A stretch of DNA of 51,967 nucleotides, taken from positions 1 to 51,967 of the forward strand of contig CALXFK010000069.1 of the NCBI GenBank assembly GCA_944387575.1, read 5' to 3'. Shown in pieces: positions 1 to 8,243 of this stretch. Position 1 is the stretch's first letter. Each line of letters starts with the position of its first letter. The stretch is from an uncultured Clostridia bacterium (GTDB lineage Bacteria > Bacillota > Clostridia > Oscillospirales > JAAYOS01). The notes under the pieces were generated by a model that saw only the letters and a program-made list of their open reading frames with translations, made no database searches and was not told the origin of the DNA. A program made the translations under genes and the position numbers.

Positions 1-94
1 CGATATCGATATGGAGGAAGGTCTCGCGATGAAGAAATCGCTCAACGAGACCACCTACAACGCACTGCAGGCATTTGCCGGAGCGTACGCATAA
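1..94 (+). CDS. C-terminal end of an unidentified protein (partial)
   Basis: An open frame enters from the left edge (first whole codon at base 2) and stops at TAA 92-94, giving about 30 residues that end LNETTYNALQAFAGAYA. The frame is followed within 20 bases by a perfect hairpin terminator, which supports it being the real end of a plus-strand gene. The tail is too short to assign to a family, and I do not recognise it. Confidence 0.6.
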   Translation, partial: DIDMEEGLAMKKSLNETTYNALQAFAGAYA

Positions 95-113
95 GCAGCA
101 TTAAAATAGCGAA

Positions 114-141
114 AAAGGGAACCCCAACCGGGGTTCCCTTT
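114..141. terminator. Bidirectional rho-independent terminator
   Basis: A perfect 12-bp stem (AAAGGGAACCCC, 114-125, with its complement 130-141) closes an AACC loop. It lies between the converging ends of the partial plus-strand gene and the minus-strand MATE gene. Read on the minus strand it is followed by a run of five T; on the plus strand the T run is only three. Confidence 0.85.
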
Positions 142-160
142 GCATATTAGATAAAAACTG

Positions 161-1552
161 TCAATTCTTTGCGTTCTCAGCAGCCGGAGTCTTGTGAAGC
201 TCGCGGAAACGTTCAACCGCACGCTTCCAGCCGCCGCAGAAGTAGTACACACCGATCGCGATGCAGCGAAGAAGTGCTGCGATGAGCATTGCAAGGAATA
301 TTCCGAGCCAGTCGTTGGCATATACTGCGAGAAAATAGGAGAGCGGTATGCGGGAAAATGCGCCGAACTGCGCGGTTATCATAGGAACTACCGATTTACC
401 CGCACCGCGCATGGCATTGACAAGGCAGCGGTCAATACCGTGGAATATGCACTGGAACGACATTATAAAAAGACCGGTCGAGGCGATGTCGATAACCGCG
501 CGCTCGCTTGTAAAAGCATACGGAAGTATGTTGCGAAGAGCAATCTGTCCGCCGCATAGCACAACGCCGAGAAGCACCGTGAACAGGATGCTCTGGTTTA
601 TGCCCTTCTTTATGCGGTCGAGGTTGAAGGTGCCCATGTTCTGACCGACAAAGGTGCAGAGAGCGGTGGATATTGCCATGACAGGGATGTTTACGAAGTC
701 GTCCACCTTCTGGACTATGCTGTTGGCAGCCATGAAGTTTTCGCCGAAGCCGTTGACGTATGCCTGGACGCATATTGCCGCGAGGCTGTTACCGATGTTC
801 TGTATCCCTGCGGGAAGCCCTATGCCGATTATCTGCCTGGTTTCGAACTTGTCAAACCGCAGCCCGTGTATGCCTAGCTGAATTCCGTAACCACCGTTGT
901 TGATGCGTATGATTATACCGATACCGCTTATTATCTGCGAAATGGTGGTAGCGAGAGCGACTCCCCAGACGCCCCAGCCAAGTAGAATGACCGCCACAAG
1001 ATCGAGAATGACGTTGAGCACAGAACACAGTAGCAGGAACAGGAACGGCCAGCTCGAATCGCCCATTCCGCGCAGCACGCCGCTTCCCATGTTGTAGACC
1101 ATGTTTCCGACGGTGCCGATGAAAATTATGACTATGTACAGCTGTGCGTCATTGAATATGTCTTTTGGTGTCCCAGTAGCGGTAAGCAGAGGCTTATGCA
1201 GCGCCAGTCCGAGTATAGTGACTATTGCGGAGCAGACAAGAGTGAGAAGGGATACGGTGTTCAATGCCTTTTGCAGTGCGCTCTTGTCGCCACTGCCGGC
1301 GCGCTGTGCTATGACGACGTTTGAGCCGGTTGAAAGACCGATCATAAACATGTTCATTATCGTCATGACCGGTGCGCACGCAGCGACCGCCGCTATCGCG
1401 TCCGAGTTAACGAACTGACCCACGACGACCGAGTCCGCCACATTGTAAAGCTGCGAGACTATGCTTCCCGCAAAGATCGGGAGCGAAAACCTGAGAAGCG
1501 TGGAAAATACCGGACCACGTGTCAAATCAAATTTCAAATGCCTATTAGCCAT
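161..1552 (-). CDS. MATE family multidrug/sodium antiporter
   Basis: 463-residue integral membrane protein of the multidrug and toxic compound extrusion family, which exports cationic drugs or metabolites in exchange for Na+ or H+. The length matches the family (about 450). The N-terminus has the typical pattern FSLPIFAGSIVSQLYNVADS followed by an antiporter-like VVGQFV stretch, and about twelve hydrophobic segments run through the protein in two similar halves. The ATG at 1552 is preceded by AAGGAG at 7-bp spacing. It is transcribed alone, with a candidate promoter about 60 bases upstream and the 114-141 hairpin as terminator. The substrate cannot be told from sequence; NorM, DinF and VmrA-type subfamilies are all possible. 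Confidence 0.92.
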   Translation of the reverse strand: MANRHLKFDLTRGPVFSTLLRFSLPIFAGSIVSQLYNVADSVVVGQFVNSDAIAAVAACAPVMTIMNMFMIGLSTGSNVVIAQRAGSGDKSALQKALNTVSLLTLVCSAIVTILGLALHKPLLTATGTPKDIFNDAQLYIVIIFIGTVGNMVYNMGSGVLRGMGDSSWPFLFLLLCSVLNVILDLVAVILLGWGVWGVALATTISQIISGIGIIIRINNGGYGIQLGIHGLRFDKFETRQIIGIGLPAGIQNIGNSLAAICVQAYVNGFGENFMAANSIVQKVDDFVNIPVMAISTALCTFVGQNMGTFNLDRIKKGINQSILFTVLLGVVLCGGQIALRNILPYAFTSERAVIDIASTGLFIMSFQCIFHGIDRCLVNAMRGAGKSVVPMITAQFGAFSRIPLSYFLAVYANDWLGIFLAMLIAALLRCIAIGVYYFCGGWKRAVERFRELHKTPAAENAKN

Positions 1553-1612
1553 AAACTCTCCTTAGTCTGATCCCACTCGGCAAATCAGTAAAAATTAAAT
1601 GTACATTAGTTG

Positions 1613-1640
1613 ATTATAGCACCTTTTTCTTATAACACAA
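1613..1640 (-). promoter_or_regulatory. Candidate sigma-A promoter for the MATE gene
   Basis: On the minus strand, TTGTGT (1640-1635) and TATAAT (1618-1613) are separated by 16 bases, giving a leader of about 55 bases before the MATE ATG. The -10 box is perfect; the -35 box is weak. The remaining 1641-1734 is AT-rich and shows nothing else that I can name. Confidence 0.55.
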
Positions 1641-1734
1641 CAGAGTTTTTAAAATAACGACATACAGAACAAATGAAAAAAGAATTGCGGTCTGATATTT
1701 GTTTAAGTTGATGTAATTAGGTAAAACATGGAAA

Positions 1735-1776
1735 CACCCCCCAACGCGGCGTTCCTGTACGCCATGTAGGGGGGTG
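1735..1776 (-). terminator. Hairpin terminator after the anchored hypothetical protein
   Basis: CACCCCCC (1735-1742) pairs with GGGGGGTG (1769-1776), and an inner GGCGT/ACGCC stem (1748-1752 with 1759-1763) makes a two-tier hairpin 18 bases past the stop of the upstream minus-strand gene. The following T run is short (TTT), so termination may be incomplete. Confidence 0.55.
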
Positions 1777-1793
1777 GTCAAATCGGTGAGTTC

Positions 1794-2369
1794 TCAACCG
1801 ATGCCGGTAAACTCGTAGAGAGGTTCCTCGACTGCAACCGAGCTCACTGCCGCAAACTCACCGAGGGTGTCTATTGTGAGCTCAGCAAGCGCGGTGGTCA
1901 CGCTTCCGTTTCCGCCTATGTCAAACTCGAGTGTGGCGGAAACAGTTCCGTCTGCCTCGTCAGTGACCTCAGCAATGCGCCACGCGTCTATCCGTGACGC
2001 ACTGGTTGGGAACAGGAAGCTGCCGCTGCCGCCTACAAGCTCGAGGTACCGCTCTTTGAGAGCATCGGTCATGACCGCATACTGAGTCAGTCCGTTCTTT
2101 GCACTGACACCCTCGGCCCAGATCTCGGCTGCCTCCTCTGCGGTGCGGGCGCCGAAGCTCTCGAGCGCACCGAGTGCCGCACTGACGGCGGTAGCGTCCA
2201 TGTCGGTGGTGGTGGTAGTGGTAGTGGAGGCAGGAGTATCGCTGTTGCCTCCGAATACGGTGTAAATTACCGCAGCACTTCCACAGAGAAGAAGCGCCGC
2301 GAGGAGCAGCACGGAGAGGCGTGGTTTGCCGCCCCCGCTCCGTCTGTGCCTGGATACTATGACCCTCAT
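1794..2369 (-). CDS. Membrane-anchored extracytoplasmic protein, unknown function
   Basis: 191 residues: a basic N-terminus (MRVIVSRHRRSGGGKPR), one hydrophobic segment at about 18-38, a Ser/Thr linker with seven consecutive Thr near residue 50, then a soluble domain of about 135 residues. The topology predicts an N-terminal anchor with the domain outside the cell. The domain includes the pattern EIWAEGVSAKNGLTQYAVM, which recalls uncharacterised clostridial secreted domains, but I cannot assign a family. The ATG at 2369 is chosen over an upstream in-frame start (2429) because GGAGGGG lies 5 bases before it and the hydrophobic segment then sits near the N-terminus. That SD lies in one arm of a long inverted repeat (2375-2443). 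Confidence 0.7.
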   Translation of the reverse strand: MRVIVSRHRRSGGGKPRLSVLLLAALLLCGSAAVIYTVFGGNSDTPASTTTTTTTDMDATAVSAALGALESFGARTAEEAAEIWAEGVSAKNGLTQYAVMTDALKERYLELVGGSGSFLFPTSASRIDAWRIAEVTDEADGTVSATLEFDIGGNGSVTTALAELTIDTLGEFAAVSSVAVEEPLYEFTGIG

Positions 2370-2374
2370 AAAAT

Positions 2375-2443
2375 CCCCTCCGCGTATTGTATAGCGCCGT
2401 GACACTGCATTATGCCCGGCATGATACACAATATGCGGAGGGG
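2375..2443. repeat. 16-bp inverted repeat covering an SD sequence
   Basis: CCCCTCCGCGTATTGT (2375-2390) pairs with ACAATATGCGGAGGGG (2428-2443), with one G-T mismatch over 16 positions. The 37-base loop contains a further small palindrome, ATGCCCGGCAT. Read on the minus strand the second arm ends in GGAGGGG, the SD of the gene starting at 2369, and the first arm lies just past the cyclase stop. It could act as a terminator for the cyclase gene, as a lock on translation of the next gene, or both. Confidence 0.65.
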
Positions 2444-2460
2444 AAGGGGTTTATTACTCG

Positions 2461-3093
2461 TTATTCAGGGTCGACTATCAACACGGCGCGGACGGGGCAT
2501 CCCTCGGCGCCGGTGATACGGAGCGGGAGTGCCGAGAGCAGGTACTCTCCGGCGGGGACCTCGGCAAGGCGAAGTCCCTCGATTATACATATTCCCGCGT
2601 TGAAGAGCGTGCGATGGCATACACCTATATCCGCGCCCTTGCCCACCGTTTGAAAGTCGACGCCGAGGGTGAGGATCCCGCACTCGGCGACGTACTCGGC
2701 AAGGGAGGCGTCTATTGGGACATAATCCGGATCAAACCCTGCGTCCGGGTCGCGGAAACTGTTCGCGGTCTTGAGCAGAAGGCGCTCACCTTTGCGCGGG
2801 GCAAACGGCTCGAGGAGCTCGCGCGTGATGACGGTGACGCTGTCATCAAACTCTATCACACGCGCCTTGCCGATAAAATGCTCGAGCGGGACGTGGTCGA
2901 GGTCCGCTCCGTCTGCAAGGAAGTGAAACGGGGAGTCGACATGAGTGCCGGTGTGGAGCCCAAAGTCTATCTTGCCCAGGTTACAGAAGCCGCCATTTGC
3001 GGTGGACTGCACCCGTTCGAAGTAGACTTTGGGGTCGCCGCCGAATATCGCCATTTCGTTGTAGACCGGTCTTGTTACGTCGTAGATTTTCAT
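2461..3093 (-). CDS. Cyclase family protein (kynurenine formamidase-like metal hydrolase)
   Basis: 210-residue soluble protein of the cyclase/arylformamidase family (Pfam Cyclase, PF04199). These are zinc or manganese hydrolases that cleave N-formylkynurenine, isatin or other amide and ester substrates. The signature HTGTHVDSP is present near residue 47, supplying the metal-binding His and Asp, followed by HF. The length matches the family (about 205-220). The start at 3093 has AAGGAGG upstream, at a long spacing of 12. No tryptophan-degradation gene is nearby, so the actual substrate is unknown. A promoter candidate overlaps the end of the upstream DUF4830 gene. Confidence 0.85.
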   Translation of the reverse strand: MKIYDVTRPVYNEMAIFGGDPKVYFERVQSTANGGFCNLGKIDFGLHTGTHVDSPFHFLADGADLDHVPLEHFIGKARVIEFDDSVTVITRELLEPFAPRKGERLLLKTANSFRDPDAGFDPDYVPIDASLAEYVAECGILTLGVDFQTVGKGADIGVCHRTLFNAGICIIEGLRLAEVPAGEYLLSALPLRITGAEGCPVRAVLIVDPE

Positions 3094-3136
3094 GGTTTGT
3101 TTTTTCCTCCTTGGGTGTATTTATATGTGTAAATAT

Positions 3137-3165
3137 AAATTATCACATTTCGGGAGGTATTTCAA
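3137..3165 (-). promoter_or_regulatory. Candidate promoter for the cyclase gene
   Basis: On the minus strand TTGAAA (3165-3160) and TAATTT (3142-3137) are 17 bases apart. The -35 box lies inside the last codons of the DUF4830 gene. This would give a leader of about 40 bases. Confidence 0.45.
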
Positions 3166-3616
3166 GGGAATGCATAAATCCGTCGAGACGTGGGCTCATG
3201 ACGTCTCCGCCTACGACCTTGTCTTTATACATGAGAAGGTTCAGTACTACACCGTCCTCGCCGGAGGGATGATTGAGGACGTTGTAAGTGTACAGATCTA
3301 CGACCCGTCCGGCTATCTGTCGTAGATCGAAGCCTTGCTCTATTTGAAGCTGGTTGTAGTTTTCATAGACCTGGTCGAATTCATTTGGGATGGTCACCTG
3401 GCTTTGAGTGTAGTTTTCGTCGACCTCCCAGCCGAATGAGCGGATAAAATTCAGTCTGTCCTCGTCGGTGCGCACGTCCGAGTAACCCGGGATGACGCTG
3501 CCCGCACGGATTATCGAGACTGCGGCAATGGCAAAACATACAATGATCCCGCAGGACAATACAAGGAATATCGCCCGTCCCCGGGTGAGCCAATGCTTGG
3601 TGGTCGGTTTTTCCAT
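3143..3616 (-). CDS. DUF4830 family membrane-anchored protein
   Basis: 157 residues with one N-terminal transmembrane helix at about 15-37 and an outside domain of about 115 residues. The domain carries the pattern RLNFIRSFGWEVDE, then VTIPNEFDQVYENYNQLQ, QGFDL and VVGGDVMS near the end. I recognise this as the DUF4830 pattern common in Clostridia; its function is unknown. The ATG at 3616 has AAAGGAG at 7-bp spacing. It is divergent from the isomerase gene. Some DUF4830 genes sit near sporulation or cell-envelope genes, but nothing here fixes a role. Confidence 0.8.
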   Translation of the reverse strand: MEKPTTKHWLTRGRAIFLVLSCGIIVCFAIAAVSIIRAGSVIPGYSDVRTDEDRLNFIRSFGWEVDENYTQSQVTIPNEFDQVYENYNQLQIEQGFDLRQIAGRVVDLYTYNVLNHPSGEDGVVLNLLMYKDKVVGGDVMSPRLDGFMHSLEIPPEM

Positions 3617-3670
3617 ACTGCGCTCCTTTCACCTGTTTTCCGGCACAGGCAATTATATGCGGCGCAGTGC

Positions 3671-3699
3671 TTGAAAATAATAGTTTGTTGTGCTATGAT
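3671..3699 (+). promoter_or_regulatory. Candidate sigma-A promoter for the sugar isomerase gene
   Basis: TTGAAA (3671-3676) and TATGAT (3694-3699) are 17 bases apart, followed by a leader of about 73 bases. It lies in the divergent gap between the DUF4830 gene and the isomerase. Confidence 0.5.
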
Positions 3700-3778
3700 T
3701 GTAAATACGATTAGAGTGTATACATGTATGTATTTGACTACACGCGAGTCGTTAAGAGCTGAAGAAAGGATGAAATGC

Positions 3779-4639
3779 ATGAAACTCGGAGTTTTAACAG
3801 TACCCCTTTACAGCATGCCGCTTGAAGAGGCGCTCGAGTATCTGAGCGGACTTGGTGTCCAGATGGTTGAGCTCGGCGGCGGATGTTTTCCCGGAAATAC
3901 ACACACCCTGCCTTACATAACGGGGGAGAAGCCGGTAAGCGAGCTGAAGGCTCTCGTCGAGAAATACGGAATGGGGATAAGCGCAATTGCAGCTCAGGGC
4001 AACCAGATACACCCGGACGCTGAGGTCGCAGCGAAGTTCCAGAAAGAATTTGAGCAGGCCGTGTATCTTGCAAGCGAGCTCGGCGTGGACACTGTCAACG
4101 TCTTTTCCGGATGCCCGGGTGACGGTTCAAATGCCAAGTTCCCGAACTGGGTTACCTGCCCGTGGCCCCCGGATTTCCTCACGCTGCTTGAGTATCAGTG
4201 GAACGATGTCCTTATCCCGTATTGGCAGAAGACCGTTGAGTTCGGTCGTAAGTACGGTGTGACAAAGTTCGCTTTCGAAATGCACCCCGGTTTCTGCGTC
4301 TACAATACCGAGACGCTGCTCAAGCTCCGTGCCGCTGTCGGTCCGGAGATAGGTGCAAACTTCGATCCGAGCCATCTCGTCTGGCAGGGCATGGACACCG
4401 TCCAGGCAATAAAGGAGCTCGGACCTGCAATATTCCACTTCCATGCGAAGGATACCCGTCTTGACGAGGCGAACATCAAGCGCATCGGTGTGCTTGACAC
4501 CAAGCACTACGGCGATGTCGCCGGACGTGCATGGAACTTCCGCTCGGTCGGCTATGGGCACGACCAGTTCTTCTGGAAAGAGGTCGTCACCGCGCTTCAG
4601 ACCATTGGCTATGACGGAACGTTGTCTATCGAACATTAG
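3779..4639 (+). CDS. Sugar phosphate isomerase/epimerase, TIM barrel, ended early by TAG
   Basis: 286 residues of the AP-endonuclease-2/xylose-isomerase-like TIM-barrel family, which isomerises or epimerises sugars, inositol derivatives or related compounds with a divalent metal. Visible family features are MVELGGG, the Glu/His ligands in FAFEMHPGF and NFDPSHLVWQG, HFHAKDT, and the last-strand ligand in SIEH. Start: ATG 3779 has AAAGGA at 8-bp spacing; another ATG at 3770 is possible. The frame stops at TAG 4637-4639 straight after SIEH, where relatives usually continue EHED plus a final helix. The next codons, DSMMSVKEGLEKAIECL and on to TAA at 4736-4738, read exactly like that missing helix. 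The gene is therefore either freshly truncated or read through (see findings). Confidence 0.85.
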   Translation: MKLGVLTVPLYSMPLEEALEYLSGLGVQMVELGGGCFPGNTHTLPYITGEKPVSELKALVEKYGMGISAIAAQGNQIHPDAEVAAKFQKEFEQAVYLASELGVDTVNVFSGCPGDGSNAKFPNWVTCPWPPDFLTLLEYQWNDVLIPYWQKTVEFGRKYGVTKFAFEMHPGFCVYNTETLLKLRAAVGPEIGANFDPSHLVWQGMDTVQAIKELGPAIFHFHAKDTRLDEANIKRIGVLDTKHYGDVAGRAWNFRSVGYGHDQFFWKEVVTALQTIGYDGTLSIEH

Positions 4640-4738
4640 GACAGCATGATGTCGGTCAAGGAGGGCCTTGAGAAAGCTATCGAGTGCCTCAAGAGCGTTC
4701 TTGTCTACGAGAAGGCGGGCGCGATGTGGTGGGCGTAA
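4637..4738 (+). other. In-frame extension beyond the TAG of the isomerase
   Basis: After TAG 4637-4639 the same frame stays open for 32 codons and ends at TAA 4736-4738. It encodes an amphipathic helix of the sort that closes this TIM barrel (VKEGLEKAIECLKSVLVYEK). A single base change, GAG to TAG, would explain the stop. The sequence itself shows no other damage. Confidence 0.7.
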
Positions 4739-4763
4739 GCACACTGCAAGACAACTAACATAT

Positions 4764-4808
4764 AAAAATACGTACCGTAGATTTTTGAAGTCTGCGGTAC
4801 GTATTTTT
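4764..4808. terminator. Bidirectional terminator
   Basis: An 18-bp stem (4764-4781 with 4791-4808, one G-U pair) closes a 9-base loop. Both ends carry A5 or T5 tracts, so it serves the isomerase on the plus strand and the ABC permease on the minus strand. Confidence 0.9.
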
Positions 4809-4819
4809 CGTTATTTAGG

Positions 4820-7483
4820 TCATTCGGTGCGCAGTCGTTCAACGATCGTGCGACGTTCGGCGGTCCGGCAGCTCAGGGCGGGGATGATAATGCCCATTGC
4901 TGCGAATACCGGGAGCATAGCGAGCACCGGCCATACCACGAAGCGATATGAGAAGAACCAGATCATATGGTTGAGCACGCTTCCAAGCGGAGGAAACGTC
5001 GCAATAACTACGATCAGCGCCAATGCCGTCGCGCCAATGGTATACAACAGTCCCTCCAACACAAGCATCCCGCGTAGCTGCCGCCTCGTCATGCCTATCG
5101 ATTGCAGTACGGCGAGTTCACGGCGGCGGGAGGCTATACCGGTGAGGATAGCGTTAAAGAAATTTAGGGTTCCCACCAGACCAACTATAAAGCTCAGCGC
5201 GCTGCCAAGTAGCAAAAACATGCTGCGTGTGCCGTCAAACTCTCCGGCGTAGGTGCTCTTGCTCTCGTAGTCAAATTGCGTGTTCTGGTTTTCGGTGTAG
5301 TCTTTCAGGAAGCGCTCTAACGCAGGCGTACTCTCGTCGTTTGTGTCGAAGGCGTAATACATTATACAATCTGTTCCGGTATCGCGGATAAAGGTCTCGT
5401 CATTGAGTACGAACTCGTCGCTTCCATAGTAGCGGTAACTCAGAGCAGTCGGTACGGTCACGAGTGCTGCGACCGTATACTCCACATCGCGGTAGACCTT
5501 CGCCCGGCTTGACCAGGGACGGCTGCCATTGGTCACCGCCTCATTAAGCGACGGAATTATTTCCCCTGTATCTGAGTAGTAATACTCGAACTCATCCACG
5601 TATCTCAGAGTTATAGTGTCTCCCAGCCGTGCCCAGTGACTGTCCATGATAGAGTTCTGGTAGTCATCTTCCGAATACACCGCGGCAATGTAGTTTCCGC
5701 CTGGTTCGTACAGCTTTGAGAGGTCACCGTCGAGTACAGTCAGGTGGTCAAGAGCAAATGCTGACATACCGTAGAGCTGGGCGGTGTCGGCGATGAGACC
5801 GTCGTCGGTTTTATCCATGTAGTTTATAATGCTGTCGAGCTGTTCTTCGGTGCTCCACCTGCTTCTCATCGACCTGAAGTACTCCTCGGTGACGAATTCC
5901 TGCACCGCTGAGGTCCTGCCGTATATCTGACCGCTGTCGGTTATTCCGTCCTGGGTCTCAACTGTCTGGATGACCTCCTCCGGGATCGCCATGTGCGGGT
6001 TAAAATAATCTCCTCCGGTCTGGAATTGACCTGCATCCGCCAAGATAAAGTCGCTCGCGGTAAAATTTGAAATGTACTTGTCGATGTCCAGACCTCCGGT
6101 AAAAGTTACGGTGAGCGACAACAGAACAACTGCGAGTGAAAGCGATAGAATAGTTATCGCGGTTTTGCCGCGGCTGCGTCCGAGGTTTGCCCATGCCATG
6201 GACAGAAGTGAGACGCCGTGTGTCCGGCGCTCGCGCCGTGAGCGGAGCGTGCTGCCTTCGGTGTAGCGGACCGCCTCGATCGGTGACACTTTGCCCGCCA
6301 CCCGTCCGGGACGCCGGCAGGAGATGATTACGGTGAGAAGGGCAAAGGCAGCCGAACCTAAAAACAGTGCGGGGCTCAGCGAAACTGCTGTTTTTACGCC
6401 ATCCAACTCAGCAGTTATGATCGGAGTAAGAACCCCACCGAGCAGCCATCCGAACACGAGCCCGAACGGAATGCCCGCCACCGAGAGAAGAATAGCCTGA
6501 ATACGTATTATGCGGCGGAGCTGACGTGAGGTGGTGCCAATGGTTTTCAGCAGACCATAGAATCTGATGTCGCCGACCACCGAGATCTGAAACACATTAT
6601 AAATGATGAGGTACCCGGTAAACAGAATGAGCGCGAGCATACCAACGATGATTACGAGTGTTGCAGGGTCCATGTTCTCGGATAACTGTGCGCCGGTGTA
6701 ACCCCAGTTGACGCCGGTAGAAATGTAATTGTCATCCGAGGGGTTGTCCGACTGATAGCCATAGTGTTCAAGAATTTTGTCAAGATCGGCGTCGATGGAA
6801 TGCGAGCCGTGGCGCAGCATTACGTCGAGATTCCAGCTTCCGGTCATACCGTCGTTGCCGGGAGGGGTGATTCCCAGCTCGTCAAGTACCGCATCGACCC
6901 GGCTTTCGGGGATTAAAATGTGGTTTGCGGTGATCGCGTTATCGTACTCCCACCACCCGCAGAGTGTGAACTCCTGCGTTGTGACATGTCCGTCAACGTT
7001 GAACGTGACGGTGAACCGTGTACCGAGCTCCGGAGTGACTCCGAGAAGTTCAAGCACTCTGGTGTCGGTCGCCGCCTCGTCCGTTCCCTCCTGGGGCAGA
7101 CGTCCCTTGACCGGGTCGCAGTACATCCAGTGTGCCTGGTTTGCGTCCGAATAGCCTATTTCGACGTGCGACTTGTTAAAAGGCACGTCGGTTGGCATTC
7201 CTAAAAAACGGCGCAGACCCCACTGTCGAATCAGGCTATCCTCTTTTATGACCTCGAACTGCTGCTCGGTCAGGTACTTAAATCCGCCGTGGGAGTAACC
7301 GCCTACCTGACGAAAAGTGCTCTGCTGGATACCCTCGTTTATCGAAAGTGCGATCGTGAAAAGCGAGGTGAAGAGCATGGCTGTCAGGGCTATTGCGATA
7401 GCTGCCACAAGATTTCGCGTGCGGTTTGCAAACAGGGTGCGTAGGCTGAGCATCCATATGCATTTTCGGTTTGCGACCTTCAT
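4820..7483 (-). CDS. ABC transporter permease with two FtsX domains
   Basis: 887-residue membrane protein. One helix near residues 22-48 is followed by an outside domain to about 275, then three helices to about 390. A second unit repeats this plan: a helix near 430-455, an outside domain to about 750, then three helices near the C-terminus. This 8-helix, duplicated MacB/FtsX plan is typical of Gram-positive exporters or resistance transporters for peptides and lipids. It differs from the 10-helix BceB plan. The ATG at 7483 has a GGGGGTG SD and follows the ATPase stop by 13 bases. It pairs with the ATPase at 7497 and the two-component system further upstream. The substrate is not predictable from sequence. 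Confidence 0.88.
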   Translation of the reverse strand: MKVANRKCIWMLSLRTLFANRTRNLVAAIAIALTAMLFTSLFTIALSINEGIQQSTFRQVGGYSHGGFKYLTEQQFEVIKEDSLIRQWGLRRFLGMPTDVPFNKSHVEIGYSDANQAHWMYCDPVKGRLPQEGTDEAATDTRVLELLGVTPELGTRFTVTFNVDGHVTTQEFTLCGWWEYDNAITANHILIPESRVDAVLDELGITPPGNDGMTGSWNLDVMLRHGSHSIDADLDKILEHYGYQSDNPSDDNYISTGVNWGYTGAQLSENMDPATLVIIVGMLALILFTGYLIIYNVFQISVVGDIRFYGLLKTIGTTSRQLRRIIRIQAILLSVAGIPFGLVFGWLLGGVLTPIITAELDGVKTAVSLSPALFLGSAAFALLTVIISCRRPGRVAGKVSPIEAVRYTEGSTLRSRRERRTHGVSLLSMAWANLGRSRGKTAITILSLSLAVVLLSLTVTFTGGLDIDKYISNFTASDFILADAGQFQTGGDYFNPHMAIPEEVIQTVETQDGITDSGQIYGRTSAVQEFVTEEYFRSMRSRWSTEEQLDSIINYMDKTDDGLIADTAQLYGMSAFALDHLTVLDGDLSKLYEPGGNYIAAVYSEDDYQNSIMDSHWARLGDTITLRYVDEFEYYYSDTGEIIPSLNEAVTNGSRPWSSRAKVYRDVEYTVAALVTVPTALSYRYYGSDEFVLNDETFIRDTGTDCIMYYAFDTNDESTPALERFLKDYTENQNTQFDYESKSTYAGEFDGTRSMFLLLGSALSFIVGLVGTLNFFNAILTGIASRRRELAVLQSIGMTRRQLRGMLVLEGLLYTIGATALALIVVIATFPPLGSVLNHMIWFFSYRFVVWPVLAMLPVFAAMGIIIPALSCRTAERRTIVERLRTE

Positions 7484-7496
7484 ACAGACACCCCCT

Positions 7497-8171
7497 TTAC
7501 CGCGACCGTGTGACTATGCGCCCGTCCTCTATTCGGACGATGCGGTCGGAGAGTTGCGCTATCTCTTCGTTGTGCGTGATCATGACCATCGTCTGGGCGA
7601 ACTTCTGTCCGGTCACCTTCATAAGCCCAAGTACGTCCTGGCTCGTTCTGGAATCGAGATTTCCGGTCGGCTCGTCGGCAAGCAGTATCGCGGGCTTAGC
7701 GGCAAGCGCGCGGGCGATCGCTACACGCTGCTGCTGACCTCCGGATAGCTGGTTTGGAAGGCTACCGAGTCTATTGGCAAGCCCAAGTGTGTCAATTACT
7801 TCACCCACGTACTCCTTGTCAACTTTATCGCCGTCTAGCTGAATTGGCAGAACAATGTTTTCCCACACGCTCAGTACCGGCACGAGATTGTATGACTGAA
7901 ACACAAATCCGATTTTCCGTCGCCTAAAAATAGTAAGAGCATCGTCCTTAAGCGAAAAAATATTATTTCCGTCTACCTTGACCGTCCCAGAGGTGGGGCG
8001 GTCAAGCCCACCAAGCATGTGCAGAAGCGTCGACTTTCCCGAACCGGAAGTGCCAACTATTGCTACAAACTCTCCGCTTTCAACGGTTAGATCCACACCG
8101 TCCAGCGCGCGCACCTGAGTGTTGCCGGAACCATAGTATTTTTTCAGGTCTTTTGTCTCCAAAATCGTCAT
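7497..8171 (-). CDS. ABC transporter ATP-binding protein (MacB/LolD-type)
   Basis: 224-residue nucleotide-binding subunit. Walker A is GTSGSGKST (about 40-48), the Q-loop lies in FVFQSYNLVP, the signature is LSGGQQQRV (about 142-150), Walker B is ILLADEP (162-168), and the switch His is in MITHN. The pattern LDGVDLTVESGEFVAIVGTSG and the short length place it with the lipoprotein/macrolide/antimicrobial-peptide exporters. ATG 8171 is chosen because GGAGG stands 8 bases upstream; a longer TTG-started form (8186) would begin inside the SD. A terminator-like hairpin with six T lies directly before that SD, so supply of this gene's message can be regulated separately from the kinase gene. Confidence 0.93.
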   Translation of the reverse strand: MTILETKDLKKYYGSGNTQVRALDGVDLTVESGEFVAIVGTSGSGKSTLLHMLGGLDRPTSGTVKVDGNNIFSLKDDALTIFRRRKIGFVFQSYNLVPVLSVWENIVLPIQLDGDKVDKEYVGEVIDTLGLANRLGSLPNQLSGGQQQRVAIARALAAKPAILLADEPTGNLDSRTSQDVLGLMKVTGQKFAQTMVMITHNEEIAQLSDRIVRIEDGRIVTRSR

Positions 8172-8188
8172 TTTAGTTGCCTCCAAAA

Positions 8189-8221
8189 AACGTCTGTATG
8201 TCTTTCGACAATACAGACGTT
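8189..8221 (-). terminator. Hairpin plus T tract between kinase and ABC genes (terminator or attenuator)
   Basis: AACGTCTGTAT (8189-8199) pairs perfectly with ATACAGACGTT (8211-8221). Read on the minus strand the stem is followed by six T (8190-8185) and then at once by the GGAGG SD of the ATPase gene. It would end most read-through from the two-component genes and leaves little room for a separate promoter other than in 8222-8271. Confidence 0.8.
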
Positions 8222-8243
8222 AGCACAGGAATCTTTCGTGGTA

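Noticed and set aside
2190..2235. Short GGT/AGT repeat tract in the anchored protein gene
   Set aside because: It is just the codon run for seven Thr in the linker after the anchor; no array or mobile element is involved.
4820..7483. Assignment of the ABC module as BceAB
   Set aside because: The permease shows two MacB/FtsX units with about eight helices and two large outside domains, not the ten-helix BceB plan with a single large loop.
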